From assembly GCA_949316495.1 (NCBI GenBank), contig OX439012.1, positions 5,215,559 to 5,279,558 on the forward strand: a DNA stretch of 64,000 nucleotides. Reading direction: 5' to 3'. Made by a program: the position numbers and the translations under genes. Below, one piece after another: positions 47,501-62,767 of this stretch (position 1 is its first letter; every line of letters starts with the position of its first letter). This DNA comes from Amphiduros pacificus (Eukaryota > Annelida > Polychaeta > Phyllodocida > Hesionidae). The notes beneath the pieces are model-generated. The model searched no databases, was not told the origin of the DNA, and was given only the letters and a program-made list of their open reading frames with translations.

Positions 47501-49691
47501 TTATCATATAGAATAATTAATTTATCTTTTTAACTTTCTAATAGTGTACTTTTTATGGCCATTTCAGTTGGTTAAAAATGGAAAACCAAATGCATCTCAC
47601 CTGCACTTGTCTCCACTTGTTTGCCATTTGGTGAAGATGATGTATCCATGTTCCCAGGCTCTTGTGACTGTGACTCAGATTTAGAGCTTTGAGACTGGGA
47701 ACCTGTAGAACTGGCAGCGGATTGTGATGATCCCCCTGCAAGCCTTGCCAATCGCTTTCTACGAATCTGTAAATAAATTTTAAAAAATTAGATCCATAGA
47801 ACTGTATTGGAAATACATCAGTATATATCAGTTACACATGTATAATCACAGTGGTTAGTCAGAACATGAAGTCAGAAAAATAGGGACTTTTTCTTTCTCC
47901 TCCATTACAAGGAGTGGGCATCAATTTCCCTGCCATTTTTGGTATGTTTTCTGGCTTCAAGACCAGTTGGTTTTGTAATTAACAGGGGTACCCCAAGGTT
48001 ACGAGTTCCCATTGCTCAAGAGGACTGTAACTGGCAATGGTAACGAATGCTAGACGATCCGCCTCACGCTACCAGCGACTCATTACCTGTCCGCCTCACG
48101 ACCTGTCCGCCTCACTACTCGTGCGCCTCACTCGTTCATATTAACTAATACATACATATCCTCTTCTAATAATTAAGTCCACAATCACCTATTATATTTT
48201 TACATTTTAAACAACCACTTGTTGAGAATATTTAACAAATGGATTGTCAAATGTAGATGTGTTTTAAAAAAAAGTAAGTTCAAATACGTCAATTCTATAT
48301 TTTGTTCCGCCGAATTCGCCGAGGGTATTCAGCGGGCGGAGGTGGAAAACGGGATAACCCGGGCTAACTTGCCGGACCCAATCGTGTGTCTTTGAATGAC
48401 GATGTTTTACTAACCTCTTCTTGAGAATACAGCTTTATATGAAAAGGATTCGTATTCTTTGTGAAATGTAGATGTGTTTTAAAAAAAGGGAGTAAAATTT
48501 GGTGTATTACAAGCAATGTGAGGCGGACAGGTAGTGAGGCGGACAGGTCGTGAGGCGGAACGTCTGAGGCTGAACGCCGTGAGTCGGAACGTCCAGCACC
48601 CATGGTAACTGAGGGTAACTGCTGTTTAATGGTTGTTGTCACCAGGAATCAAAATAATTGGTCAGAGACAAGTATTCTCAGTTTAACATTTTTTGTGGTG
48701 GAAGTTAGCACTGATGATGAAGTACATCTTATAATACTTTGCCAATGGAACCAGCAGAGATATCGATGGATACCTGATTTGAATCATTGTCACTCTGCCT
48801 CTAGCATTACCACTCCAACCCACACAGAACTCATAATTCCTTAAAAAATCGGGTCCTTGGGTCACTATCCCTATACGATAATAAAAGTAAAGTTGGCCCC
48901 TGAGTAAAGTTCACCTACCCACAGCGGGCTGACTTCATTGGTATTCCCCTTACACCCTGAGACTCTTAGAACTAGAAAGACTGGGATGGAAAGATATAGG
49001 CTGATTTTTTTCCCTCGGTGCAATTGCTGGTGACCATCTTGTTTTTTTCATGACAAGACTTTAGAGAGTTTTGGTGCACTTCAGATTGGTTTGTGCAGTC
49101 TAGGTGTGTTGTTTTCATAGGGGCAGTATGGCAAACTGATCAACAAAATTTAGATGCCCTAGTCCCTTTGGGGTTAAGTACACACTGGAACTGAACGACT
49201 TTACCAGAACCAGAACTGTACAACTCCTCTAAAATTATTTATTGACAATGTCAATGGAAATTGGCAGGGGGCTTACATGAGTAGCCATCACAAAAAGTAT
49301 GAACACTGTCCAACAAGTTAGTGTGTCCCTCAAACTCACATCTTTCAAATTTTGGGTTCTGTATAAAGTGTATTTGTTGCTCACAACTTGACAAAACTCA
49401 AAAGCCTGTGACTAGTGTGAGTGTGACTGTGTGTGAAAAAATCAGTGAGATTTTTTTCATCATTTCAAACTTTTAATCATGAAAAAAAATCCATCAAATA
49501 TCAGAAGCTAAATAACTGTTGAAATGATTAGATATACAACTGTTAAAATGATGATCAAAGGTGGATAGAAAACTAGAAATAAAAATAAACAAACTGTGTC
49601 ATTTTGATCGTGATTTCTGAATGAGCTTTGTCATTCAATTTTCTACGGGTTCCGGTTGTAAACTTACCTCATCTTGGCTTAATTCGTTCAT
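17630..49691 (-). CDS. UBE4B: UBE4B, ubiquitin conjugation factor E4 B (24 coding exons)
   Basis: UBE4B is a U-box E3/E4 ligase that extends ubiquitin chains and works with the p97/VCP unfoldase. Coding exons in transcript order: 49691-49668, 47766-47601, 47317-47251, 46438-46351, 46125-45996, 41180-41036, 40392-40282, 36814-36680, 36017-35762, 34848-34732, 34398-34300, 33618-33505, 32318-32123, 31921-31680, 31075-30954, 30496-30398, 28701-28466, 27629-27503, 27046-26905, 25713-25579, 23861-23670, 23460-23286, 18226-18077, 17688-17630. All phases agree, giving about 1108 residues (human isoforms 1173 and 1302). The start [20 protein letters not shown] matches the vertebrate N-terminus. A serine-rich low-complexity segment follows; the long vertebrate Ser/Pro stretch is shorter here. 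The UFD2 core begins near [15 protein letters not shown] and runs to the penultimate exons ([12 protein letters not shown]). The U-box ([31 protein letters not shown]) is in exon 23. Exon 6 start was chosen by phase. No break was found. Nine junctions carry tandem copies of themselves (listed separately). Confidence 0.94.
18478..19478. repeat. ~146-bp tandem repeat with TGACCTTGA / TCAAGGTC motifs (UBE4B intron 22)
   Basis: Seven diverged units start at about 18478, 18609, 18755, 18901, 19047, 19195 and 19341. Each opens with GTGACCTTGAAAA, usually followed by a GTCAAGGTC or GTGAAGGTC partner ten bases on, then 'atgcttatgtgtgtcaa' and 'agctgccatcatttgttct'. The array runs into an ACAG/ACAT microsatellite at 19475. 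TGACCTTGA is the extended half-site bound by ERR/NR5A nuclear receptors; whether that matters here is unknown. Confidence 0.85.
19475..19512. repeat. (ACAG/ACAT)n microsatellite at the 3' end of a LINE
   Basis: 'acagacatacagacat' units follow the 146-bp repeat and abut the LINE tail at 19512. The matching (ACAT)n tract sits at the other end of the LINE (23182-23256), so the element appears to lie inside one tetranucleotide tract. Confidence 0.75.
19512..23181 (-). mobile_element. Jockey/CR1-like LINE inserted in an (ACAT)n tract
   Basis: On the minus strand the order is: the end of an ORF1-like basic tail (frame [13 protein letters not shown] then stop at ~23143), endonuclease, reverse transcriptase, C-terminal domain, short 3'UTR and a (TTTGAC)n tail at about 19512-19535. 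Both ends abut ACAT-type microsatellite. The element is 5'-truncated at the very end of ORF1. It fills most of UBE4B intron 22 in the same orientation as the gene. Confidence 0.85.
19632..23142 (-). pseudogene. LINE ORF2 (endonuclease-RT), broken
   Basis: The endonuclease part (23142 to ~22300) shows [16 protein letters not shown] and YICGDMNGR. The RT part includes [18 protein letters not shown] and [10 protein letters not shown]. The C-terminal part has HAWSRRLAV and a Cys/His cluster (CPVCLS...H..MKC). Three lesions interrupt it: an in-frame TAG after NPKEYWR near 21797, a frameshift near 21440 and another near 20540. As a whole it would be about 1150 codons. It is older than the intact LINE in PINK1. 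Confidence 0.85.
23182..23256. repeat. (ACAT)n microsatellite
   Basis: About 18 perfect tetranucleotide units lie directly at the 5' end of the intron 22 LINE and 30 bp from UBE4B exon 22. Purity suggests recent growth. Confidence 0.9.
23862..24892. repeat. 76-bp array copying the UBE4B exon 21 acceptor
   Basis: Thirteen copies at an exact 76-bp spacing (the 'ttaacatggctgct' core recurs from 23906 to 24818). Each unit has intron end, acceptor TTTTTCCAG and the first ~38 nt of exon 21 (coding [11 protein letters not shown]). The full exon is at 23861-23670, so copies lie upstream in transcript order. The three copies nearest the exon share its 'aagcgatcgg'; the rest carry 'tagcgatctg'. Spacer variants (gagc, taac, gtaaaataac) recur with a period of three units, a 228-bp higher-order repeat. 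Confidence 0.95.
25425..25515. repeat. Duplicated end and donor of UBE4B exon 20
   Basis: About 85 bp here repeat 25545-25634 with few mismatches, at an offset of 120 bp. The copied part holds the last ~42 nt of exon 20 (coding [12 protein letters not shown]) and its GTAAG donor. It lies downstream of the real exon in transcript order. This is a two-copy version of the larger arrays. Confidence 0.9.
25761..26744. mobile_element. Foldback DNA element, family B copy 1 (TA target site)
   Basis: Ends CCATATTTACTTG and (inverted) CCATATTTACTCG, flanked by TA on both sides. The arms pair over several hundred bases with divergence ('accatagagaaccgcat', 'acgcaaatatgat' recur inverted). A nested inverted pair 'acttccgggcaccaaagtga' / its complement lies at 26246-26270 and 26097-26121. 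No transposase frame is visible. It fills most of UBE4B intron 19. Confidence 0.75.
27100..27502. repeat. 42-bp array copying the UBE4B exon 18 donor
   Basis: About nine 42-bp units. On the minus strand each reads like the end of exon 18 (CACCAAGGACGCTTC...CAGGAAGCT) followed by a GTAAGTGA donor. The real exon (27629-27503) lies immediately upstream in transcript order. The unit closest to the exon is the most diverged. Confidence 0.93.
27890..28465. repeat. ~100-bp array copying the UBE4B exon 17 donor
   Basis: Five diverged units at about 100-bp spacing (cores near 27966, 28068, 28168, 28275, 28372; real junction 28470). Each contains, on the minus strand, CATGCAGTTCTATGTCAGT or a close variant, that is the last codons of exon 17 (MQFYV) with a GTCAGT-type donor. 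Divergence is higher than in the other arrays, so it is probably older. Confidence 0.85.
28702..29822. repeat. 29-bp array copying the UBE4B exon 17 acceptor
   Basis: About 38 units of 29 bp. On the minus strand each ends in TATATTTCAG followed by ATA, the same acceptor context as the true exon 17 start (TATTTCAG|ATACC at 28701). So dozens of acceptor-like sites precede the exon. Long hydrophobic open frames across the array ([14 protein letters not shown]-type repeats) are not genes. Confidence 0.93.
29843..30118. repeat. Inverted repeat (hairpin) between two junction arrays
   Basis: 'gagaaaatgtgtggaatatt' repeats about twice at 29850-29910, and its reverse complement about twice at 30055-30118. 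The arms are ~70 bp and separated by ~140 bp. The 29-bp array borders one side and the 83-bp array the other. The pair could fold into a strong intron hairpin. Confidence 0.8.
30119..30397. repeat. ~83-bp array copying the UBE4B exon 16 donor
   Basis: Three partial copies start near 30132, 30215 and 30299; the real junction is at 30398. Each keeps the last ~35 nt of exon 16 (coding [10 protein letters not shown]), the donor GTACGTAT (GTATGCAT in one) and the first intron bases. Phase shows the true donor is GTACGT, leaving CA of a split codon. Copies lie downstream in transcript order. Confidence 0.92.
30600..30801 (-). mobile_element. tRNA-derived SINE
   Basis: Minus strand: a tRNA-like head with A box TAGCACAGTTGGTAGAG and B box GAGTTCAACTCCC, then a body containing GTTGCTGAAAGGGTCGTAAAA and an A/T-rich end. 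The head does not keep a full cloverleaf, so it is a SINE and not a tRNA gene. It sits in UBE4B intron 15 in gene orientation. Confidence 0.8.
31195..31679. repeat. 58-bp array copying the UBE4B exon 14 donor
   Basis: About eight 58-bp units. On the minus strand each reads GATGGAAATAATAAAG... then AATC(A/G)AG|GTATGTGT, resembling the exon 14 end GATGGAAGTCACAAATTAAG|GTATGTGT. The real exon (31921-31680) lies just upstream in transcript order. All copies keep the GTATGT donor. Confidence 0.9.
32345..32577. repeat. (ATT)n/(TTAATTA) microsatellite
   Basis: Interrupted ATT repeats, followed by 'ctttattcggact', which resembles the 3' end of the PINK1-intron LINE ('atttatttcggact'). It may be the tail of a very short, 5'-truncated LINE copy extending to about 32630. 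UBE4B intron 12. Confidence 0.75.
35370..35480. repeat. 13-bp tandem repeat 'ggaaatccaacac'
   Basis: About eight near-perfect units in UBE4B intron 9. No link to a splice junction is seen. Confidence 0.9.
37075..38302. mobile_element. Foldback DNA element, family B copy 2 (TA target site)
   Basis: Ends CCGTAAATGAGG and (inverted) CCTTATTTACTCGTGTATAA, with TA on both flanks. Inside, a sequence near 'gatcgattttaattgc' occurs three times forward in the left half and twice reversed in the right half, so the element is a long imperfect palindrome with internal repeats. 'ggggggtcgtct' near both ends also occurs in the 88-bp copy at 62678. No transposase is seen. UBE4B intron 7. Confidence 0.75.
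38330..40281. repeat. 117-bp array copying the UBE4B exon 7 donor
   Basis: About sixteen units at 117-bp spacing ('acctttcatagcagtcc' from ~38414 to ~40164). On the minus strand each holds ~47 nt of exon 7 (coding [14 protein letters not shown]), the GTAC donor and intron sequence. The real exon is 40392-40282. A variant run with 'atagtgctgtacc' recurs ~468 bp apart, a four-unit higher-order repeat. Many units also carry 'ttgccttctag', an acceptor-like string, ahead of the exon piece. Confidence 0.95.
41304..41643. mobile_element. Two tandem copies of a 167-bp MITE
   Basis: Both copies (41304-41470, 41477-41643) begin CAGTGGTGAAAGTC and end with the near-complement GACTTTCATCACTG. 'attata' precedes each copy and 'agtata' follows the second, so a 173-bp block was duplicated after insertion. 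CAGTGGTG-type ends recall hAT elements. Intron between UBE4B exons 5 and 6. Confidence 0.75.
41921..42982. mobile_element. Non-autonomous hAT-like element, 1062 bp
   Basis: Ends CAGGGTTGG...CCAACCCTG, flanked by a perfect 8-bp duplication CTAATATG (41913-41920, 42983-42990), the hallmark of hAT insertion. Both subterminal regions are rich in 'tttcttcc'/'ggaagaaa'. No transposase frame is present. The perfect duplication implies a fairly recent insertion. UBE4B intron 5. Confidence 0.9.
43601..45385. repeat. Dispersed GTCCCTCCGTTAC motif cluster (8 copies)
   Basis: The 13-mer occurs exactly at 43601, 43616, 43783, 44986, 45010, 45196 and 45373, and inverted at 43798-43810. The pair 43783-43810 is a perfect 28-bp palindrome with centre TA. 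The spacer DNA shows no coding region. Such repeated strings often mark subterminal transposase-binding sites, but I could not define element ends. Confidence 0.7.
45421..45978. repeat. 21-24-bp minisatellite beside the UBE4B exon 5 donor
   Basis: About 24 units of 'gacattgatgtggagct' with either 'tgg' or 'agtaggg' endings. The array starts ~17 nt inside the intron after the exon 5 donor (45995-45990). The donor itself is not in the unit. Confidence 0.92.
46126..46218. repeat. 31-bp triplication including the UBE4B exon 5 acceptor
   Basis: Three 31-bp units; on the minus strand each runs from AGTATATTTGACTGTTAATT to the TTTGCAGG (or ATGCAGG) of the exon 5 acceptor. The real acceptor is the last one in transcript order (exon start 46125). 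Little exon sequence is copied. Confidence 0.85.
46771..47088. mobile_element. MITE-like palindromic element, family A copy 2
   Basis: Inverted relative to the copy at 886-1244 and matching it through the interior ('ttgcaagaaattatgacgag' corresponds to the complement there). Ends are 'acagagattggaaac' and 'gtttccaatatctgtttaaa'. UBE4B intron 3. Confidence 0.75.
48045..48601. mobile_element. hAT-like MITE with 8-bp target duplication
   Basis: ATGGTAAC flanks both sides (48037-48044, 48602-48609). Ends GAATGCTAGACGATCC and inverted GGGTGCTGGACGTTCC are similar but imperfect. Subterminal 'cgcctcac' repeats occur on the left and their complements on the right, and 'aaatgtagatgtgttttaaa' appears twice inside. 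557 bp, no transposase. UBE4B intron 1. Confidence 0.75.
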
Positions 49692-49917
49692 TATGGCTCG
49701 GAATTTCAATCAATCTTGTTACCCTTGAACTGGATGATATATCTATAATCTTAGATTAGAAACAGGCCCAATTCTTTCCCATATATCTGCAATTTTTTCA
49801 GTCGGATTCAAAGAAACAACTGATCGCAGCCATATTTTGACGTGAATTTGACCTTGACCCGGAAGTTGTTGTTTGACCCAGCCTGGTGACGTTGCACGAT
49901 CATGTTGGGACTCACAG
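49692..49917. promoter_or_regulatory. Divergent promoter region between UBE4B and SLC35E2
   Basis: UBE4B starts at 49691 on the minus strand, and a likely non-coding first exon of the SLC35E2-like gene ends at a good donor (CACAG|GTGAGG) at 49917. Two head-to-head genes thus share about 200 bp. No TATA box is clear. The first-exon call is an inference from the donor and from the acceptor at 52317/52318. Confidence 0.55.
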
Positions 49918-50368
49918 GTGAGGATTTTAATTTGCCTTGAAAAAACTGTGTTTTGTTTGGAAATTAGTGTTATTTTGTCGTTATTCTTCGACGCTTAATA
50001 TTTGATGATTGGTATGACAGAAAGGAATGTAAATTTAGGTTTAAAACTTTCACGATTTGGCACAAGAGGGTGTGAAAGTTGTGATGACATGATTGACTTT
50101 TCAATGGCATGGTCTCAACCCCCCCCCCCCCCCCCAATCCCCTCCCATTCAATCTGTAAAGTGAAGTGATCACTAAGTTTTGTAATTCTGTCCTTGAGTG
50201 TCACCATCCCTTTTTGTGTGTTACCATGAACCTTTTTTATGCTGTGAGGGTCCATAGCTTTCTTGGGTGAGGGGGCTGTGACTCAGTCAACCGCTGGACC
50301 AGTTTCTGGCATCACCAATAATATGGCAATATATTAAGTGTGTGGGACAATAATAAATTGCTCTCAGG
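49918..50368. other. Start of SLC35E2 intron 1
   Basis: Nothing gene-like. A long C run at about 50119-50136 may be hard to sequence. Confidence 0.5.
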
Positions 50369-50850
50369 TGGGACCCTTACCTCAAAAAAGATATATACCG
50401 CATAGAATCAGTTCAAAGACGAGCTGCTAGATTTGTGTCTGGCAACTGGAAGAGAGAAACAGGCACTGTAACAAAAATCCTAGAAGACCTAAAATGGGAT
50501 TCACTAGCAGGGAGAAGAAGGACACAGAGGCTGGTTTTATTGTACAAGGCTATACATGGTGAAATAGCTTTGAAACTTCCAGAACATGTCAAAATGAAAT
50601 CAGCTCCTACATGGAAAAACCATGGAAATCGCTATATCGAAATGGCGACAATTAAGCTGCGACCCCCCCCCCCCCCCCCCCCCCAATTAACTACATTGGA
50701 ACCAGGTAGCTCGGCATCCTTCAGGAACTCCCTTGCCAGAGTATAAAGGTTGGCAACAAGCAGCTGGTGTGTATCAGCTGCACCCCTTAGTGCAACCTTG
50801 CACTCTCGGCGGGATGCCGATTGGCTTTGCTGAGTAAACTTATAGATGTA
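50369..50850 (+). mobile_element. 3' end fragment of a LINE
   Basis: The frame WDPYLKKDIYRIESVQRRAA then RFVSGNW is the C-terminal tail typical of CR1/jockey-like ORF2 proteins. It runs to about 50650, where a C run (50665-50684) sits, and is followed by a 3' end with 'gccgattggctttgctgagt' and a GTAGAT-like tail. It is strongly 5'-truncated and differs from both other LINEs here. Confidence 0.75.
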
Positions 50851-52317
50851 GGTGTAGATTAAGGGTCTACTCTAACTAAACGCACTAGTAGTTATTGGTA
50901 GCGGAGAAAAAATTGGTTTCAGTAGTTTCCAACAAAAAATATCACATTTTCTGTGTTATGTTGTGAATATTAAAAGGTGATTTCTCCTCACATTTACACC
51001 TGAGAGTAATAATTAATTGTCCTCAGTTTACACGAAGAAAATTTCAGAAAATTTTTATTCAGTGGATAAGAGCATGTATTTGTAAATGTCAGGGACTCTT
51101 TCACAAGCGCTGTCCTCATGGTAGTGAAAATTTAGTGTGTGAAGTAATTTCTGACAGTCTTATTGCAACATAATGAAAATTTTGTATTTGCATTTAGTAT
51201 ATTATCAGAATAACACTTCAGCTTCCTTCATATTCAGAATTTTATACCAGAGACTGTGAAGGTGAAACTACCTCAAATAATATATCATAACTATGATTGT
51301 GATCATTCATATTTTGAAACTTCCCAATTTGAGAAAACCCAATCAAAATTTCTCAAATAAGCAAAATATTAACACAATTGTGTGTTTCAGAGCTTTAGTT
51401 ACAACCATTTAAGACCTGTGAATGAAGCCCTTGATGGGAAATGTTGCCTTTTGTCAACTGCTCTGATGTCTGTACAGTTAGCAGCTTCTCACCATGTTAT
51501 TGATCCAATCTTGAAATTCATCACATAACCTGGAACCCCCTCTATCAAAATGCTGATTCTGATCAAAATAAAAATATCCTCAAATATTTAAGAATGCTTT
51601 ACCCAAAATTACATACATCACATTGACTGTTGGTTTATTTGAACATTTAGAAAAAATAATGAGTGGAGTGGGCATAGAAATAGATTTGAATTGTAAAATT
51701 TAGTGGTAAATGTTTGAATAATTGAGAGATTGCAGAACAAATTAATTTCAATAAATTGCAAATGCCTCAAAAACTGTTTTCAGAATTAGCCTGCTATTAA
51801 ATGCATGCATATTTTTAACATGTTTAAATCTCAAGAGTGATTGATTAAAAGCTGTAGTGATTTTTCATCACATCAAATAAAACGAATTGTTGTTTAACAA
51901 GCTATTGGAAGTTGTATAGTCGCTGAGCTTTGCCAAATGTAGTTTTAGTCAAAAATTGCCTGACACATTTTGTCACCTGTAGTGACTCTTCAGAGGCTGA
52001 CAAGAGAATCAATAGATTTTCAAGGAATAAAAACAAACTGGAATTAAAGAAACCTCATTGTTCCATGATGCAACCATGATGTAACAATTAATTTACTCAT
52101 CTTTGTCTATCGCTAATGTAACACGTGCTGCTCTTACATGTAAAACCAGTGCAAATCTTTTCTCCCGTTGGGGAGAGAAATTAAAAAATCAAATAAAATA
52201 ATATATTATATATATTTATATTTTGGTGAATCATTTCACATTTCTGTAGTCATTCATATTGATTTATGAGGAACTCAGGCAGTCTTTGAGATGATGAGAT
52301 TGTTTTATCTTTTGCAG
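50851..52317. other. Rest of SLC35E2 intron 1
   Basis: A/T-rich, with no gene, RNA or clear repeat recognised. Confidence 0.5.
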
Positions 52318-52398
52318 GTTATCAATTCCCATGAAGTGAAGATTTCTCTTGAATTGTCATCAACATCGTCACAGCTGACCTCATTTCAAGCATCCTTC

Positions 52399-58815
<6,417 letters not shown>

Positions 58816-61800
58816 AAACTCACACATGTGTGTGTCATTAAAGTAGGGTTTAAATATGCATATTTATCAAATATATTATAGGTTCAGTGAATATGGGTCT
58901 GAAATGAATATCAAAGTATATATATATATGTATATGTAGCTATTGTTTAAGTTGAAATTTTGTAATATAATGGTGAAATTTATTTATGATATGATTATAT
59001 TTCTTTTGATGGGAAATTGATAGATTTTACTCGGGCTCAATATATTGTTACATCCATTAAAAAAGTTGAATTCCATTGGTATGCAACAATTAATTTTGTT
59101 ATTGTTTTGGATTTATTTTTACTCTTTGCTTTTATGATGCTAAATCAGATCAGAGAAGAGTGTACAAAGTGTATAAATGTAAATATTGCCACTAGATATT
59201 CTGTGATTACTGTTCAGAAACTTGCAGCTTTTTTATTGTCAGATTTAAATGAGATATTAGATTATGTAAAACCAGAAAAAATATTCCATTTGGGTTCACT
59301 AAGAATTCTTTCTCAATGTTTCTGATATGTGGATGAATGAACAGTTTCTCAATTTCAATAGATTATAATGTGTAAATATTGCCAGAAATATAAAGTCATG
59401 GAAAATGTATTTTTCAAAGTATCTCATTTCATTATTTTAATGCCAAAAAAGATAGTACAGCCAGCAATAGTTTCTTCATTTGGAAAAAATTATCTAAAGC
59501 ATAACACCCCTAATATCATTGCTGAAATATTCGATCTCATTGTTAAAGTAAATAGTAGAAATCATCATGCTTATAAAGAATTCCAAAAATTAGGGTGAAG
59601 TGAACTAAGAGGAAAGTTTTCTTTGGAGTTTTTAACTTCATTCATTTATCCATTACATGAACAAACGAAGTTTATTATTTTGGACTCTAAGATGTAGAAC
59701 ATGATCAGAAGTGATCTTGCAAAGAGAGTGAATATCTATGAACACTTTGTGCATTAATGCTGTCCAAGAATATATCCTATATGAGCATGACTTAATGGAA
59801 TTATAAAGCAGCCAATAGTGATGAAATACTACCCATGGCCACATTTGACAGATTTCATTAGATTTATGCAAAATCACAGTGATTTTTAAACTTTTCCTAT
59901 GTTAAATGACAAGCATCAGATAAAACAGAACAAAAATACCAAAACTCATAAGAGTTTTAATGTTTTATTTCAAAATATACAAAAATATATTGACACCAAG
60001 ATCATGAAGGTTGAAATATCTCAGGTCTCAACAGAAATGATTTAATAATCAATTGTACTCTAAAATGAGATTAAGGTTAATTTGCCACAGATTGCGTGAA
60101 CCCATTATTATACCTTATCAAACATATGATATTCCTGACATCCAAAATGTACAAGACACTTATTTTTTTAAATTTAAACACACTTGCACTCTATGAGTAG
60201 AAATATGTGATTTTATCAATGTTTTGTAAATATTACATGTACTATTTTTATAGGTTATTCTATTTTTTTTATTATTGTTTGGTTGTGGACTTGTTGGGCC
60301 TTTAGCTTGTTATTTCTGATAGCAAATAATCACACTTCTTGACAATTTTAGTCCTCATTCTTAGTTTTTTTTCACAAAATAATTCCAAATTCTCCCTAAT
60401 ATTTTTTTACAAAATATTTCAATCACATTTCCCATTTTTTACCAATTTCTTTCAATCCCTTCTCCAAAAATCTCCCCATTTCCCTTGTATGTTTATCCTC
60501 GCTTTTGATGTCATCCAGGGCTGAAGAGTATAAAATAGCTTACATTTATAAGCATTTATGACATTCTATGGTATTATGGGGTAAACATATTTTTTTATTT
60601 TATAGATGCTAGTTTTTTTTTATTTTACAGGCACTGTAGCTGCATCTGTAATAATGGCAATTCATTACTTATATGCTGGCATATCAAGCAATACTGCTTA
60701 CTCGTTCAAAACAAGTATTTTTTTTAGAGATGTATGGATAAAACAGATGATTAATTAAAACTGAAAACATTTGATCAAATAAAGGTCCTTATATGAAATA
60801 AAGGTCCTTCTATGAAATAAAGGTCCTTAAATGTCCTTAAATAAAAAAAGTTTTGTTTACTGTTCACCAATCTATATGTATTATGTCAGCAATTTGCAGA
60901 ATGTAAAGCTATTTCTCTCTGTACTAGACTGTTAATGTCCATATCTACACATACTTATTGTGGTGTGTGTTTGTGTGTGCATACATTTTATGTGTGAACA
61001 TGTACAGTATGGTAAAATAACTGCAATAAATTTCTGTGATAGAGTGAATCACATGCACATAAAATCAGTTAATATGAAAGAATAAATATCTGCTGATTAT
61101 TTAAGAGCTGATTGCTGTATTTTAATCAAATAAATAATGTACAGCATAAATTCTGATAATTTATGGTGATAAAGTGTGTACCTTTCATGAATATTAGCAA
61201 ATGTACCAAACCCTTGGCCACATCGAGGTAAAAACAGCATTTAATTTATTAAAATTAAAGTTAGACAAAGGCTATGATGCAGTTGTATATTAAGTGTGTT
61301 TCACAGTGCAGATGTATGTTATGTCAGTATATTAATGCTATCATTGAAGGAGGATAAATTTCTCTTTCTGTCGGTGTGGCTTAAGTGCAACCAAACCACA
61401 CTCTTCCAGAGGGTGATGTGGTGAACCAATCGTGGACAGTGGTAAAATCAACTAAGACTATATTATATTTTGCTGATAATAATTAAATGTTTCCTAATAA
61501 TCTTTGGCATTCTTGACCAGATGGTTATGAAAAGACTTGCAATGTATCATTGCACACAGGGTTGTCATTGCACACAGGGTTGTCATGAGAACGCTTTGCA
61601 CAGATATCCATGAAAAACTACTAAAAATATTGTCACTGAACAAAAAAAAAACATCAACAGCAGACTGAACTGATGATCAAGTCAAGTCAAACTCAAGTCA
61701 AGACAACATTGAATGAATTCTGAATACCAAATGACCAAATATGTGCAGGCCATGATGTAAAGAGAAAATGTTGGTTGCCCAACTGGGCCACCAGATCATG

Positions 61801-62677
61801 AGAAGTGGTGGCCTGAAGTTTAACAGGATGCATGATACAATAAAGAGAATTATACATAAGGCTGTATAGTGACTAGTGTCTGAGTGGAGGTTATTTGCAT
61901 GTATAGCATTATGGTCAAATGTCAGGCAAGATAGTTGGGATTATGTGCCTTGTACATGTCTGTAAATAAACACAAAGTTGACCAGGATTTTGATTGTTTA
62001 TGGTTGTGCATTTATCATTAATATATATATATTTTTTTTTTCAAGTAGAAATGCAGTTTTAACCATACACATTGACGTTCAGGTTTTATCATTATCAGAT
62101 ATTTTATATTATAATTTTAAAATAAGGTAAAATTAGCAAGTTTGACAAATCAAAAGAAGGATAATCAGATTTGAAAAAGGTGTATATCTGTATATTTATA
62201 AGGTGGAAAATAAAAAGGTTAATACTCATATTTTTTCCCTGTAGTATAAATATGTAAATGAATTTTTATGAAAATTGCACCCAGTAACTTTGCCTTCAAC
62301 ACAATGTGCACGTGTGTAAGTGCATGTTTGTTACAACAATAACATACAAATAAACGCTGCTTTGTCTGTTTTTGGATTATTGTTGGACATTATAATTATT
62401 AACAAAGACCAGAATGTGCAAAATTGATGAGTGTTAGCCCAACATCATGGAAAATGCCTTTTATTGTTTCATATCTTGACATATAAGGTATCAAAATGTT
62501 TACAGAGAATTAGAAGAAAAAAGCAATATGATTGTTCTTACTCAATTAATTACATTTTTGGTATTGGATTATGGATATGGAAATTGGTGTTTACGTTTGC
62601 AAATATTTACCAGTAGAAATTTTGACCTGAAAGGAGGTTACAAAAATTTTTACCATGCTTTATATGACTGGTGACTA
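58816..62677. other. SLC35E2 3' flank / possible long 3'UTR
   Basis: A/T-rich, no gene recognised. Several AATAAA strings occur (for example near 61027), so the polyadenylation site cannot be fixed. Short direct repeats are seen at about 60780-60840 ('aaataaaggtcctt'). Confidence 0.5.
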
Positions 62678-62765
62678 CCGTATTTACTCGTGTATAAGAC
62701 GACCCCCCTAACATTAACTAAGGATTTGTGGACAAAAACCTTGTCTTATACACAAGTAAATACGG
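62678..62765. mobile_element. 88-bp MITE, family B copy 3 (TA target site)
   Basis: CCGTATTTACTCGTGTATAA at the left, with the near-complement TTATACACAAGTAAATACGG at the right, flanked by TA on both sides (62676-62677, 62766-62767). The middle ('cctaacattaactaaggatt') also appears, inverted, inside the left end of the 1.2-kb relative at 37075. Confidence 0.85.
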
Positions 62766-62767
62766 TA

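Noticed and set aside
59017-59598. Possible small genes after SLC35E2
   Set aside because: The A/T-rich frames of 76-102 codons have no recognisable domain and fit chance or 3'UTR sequence.
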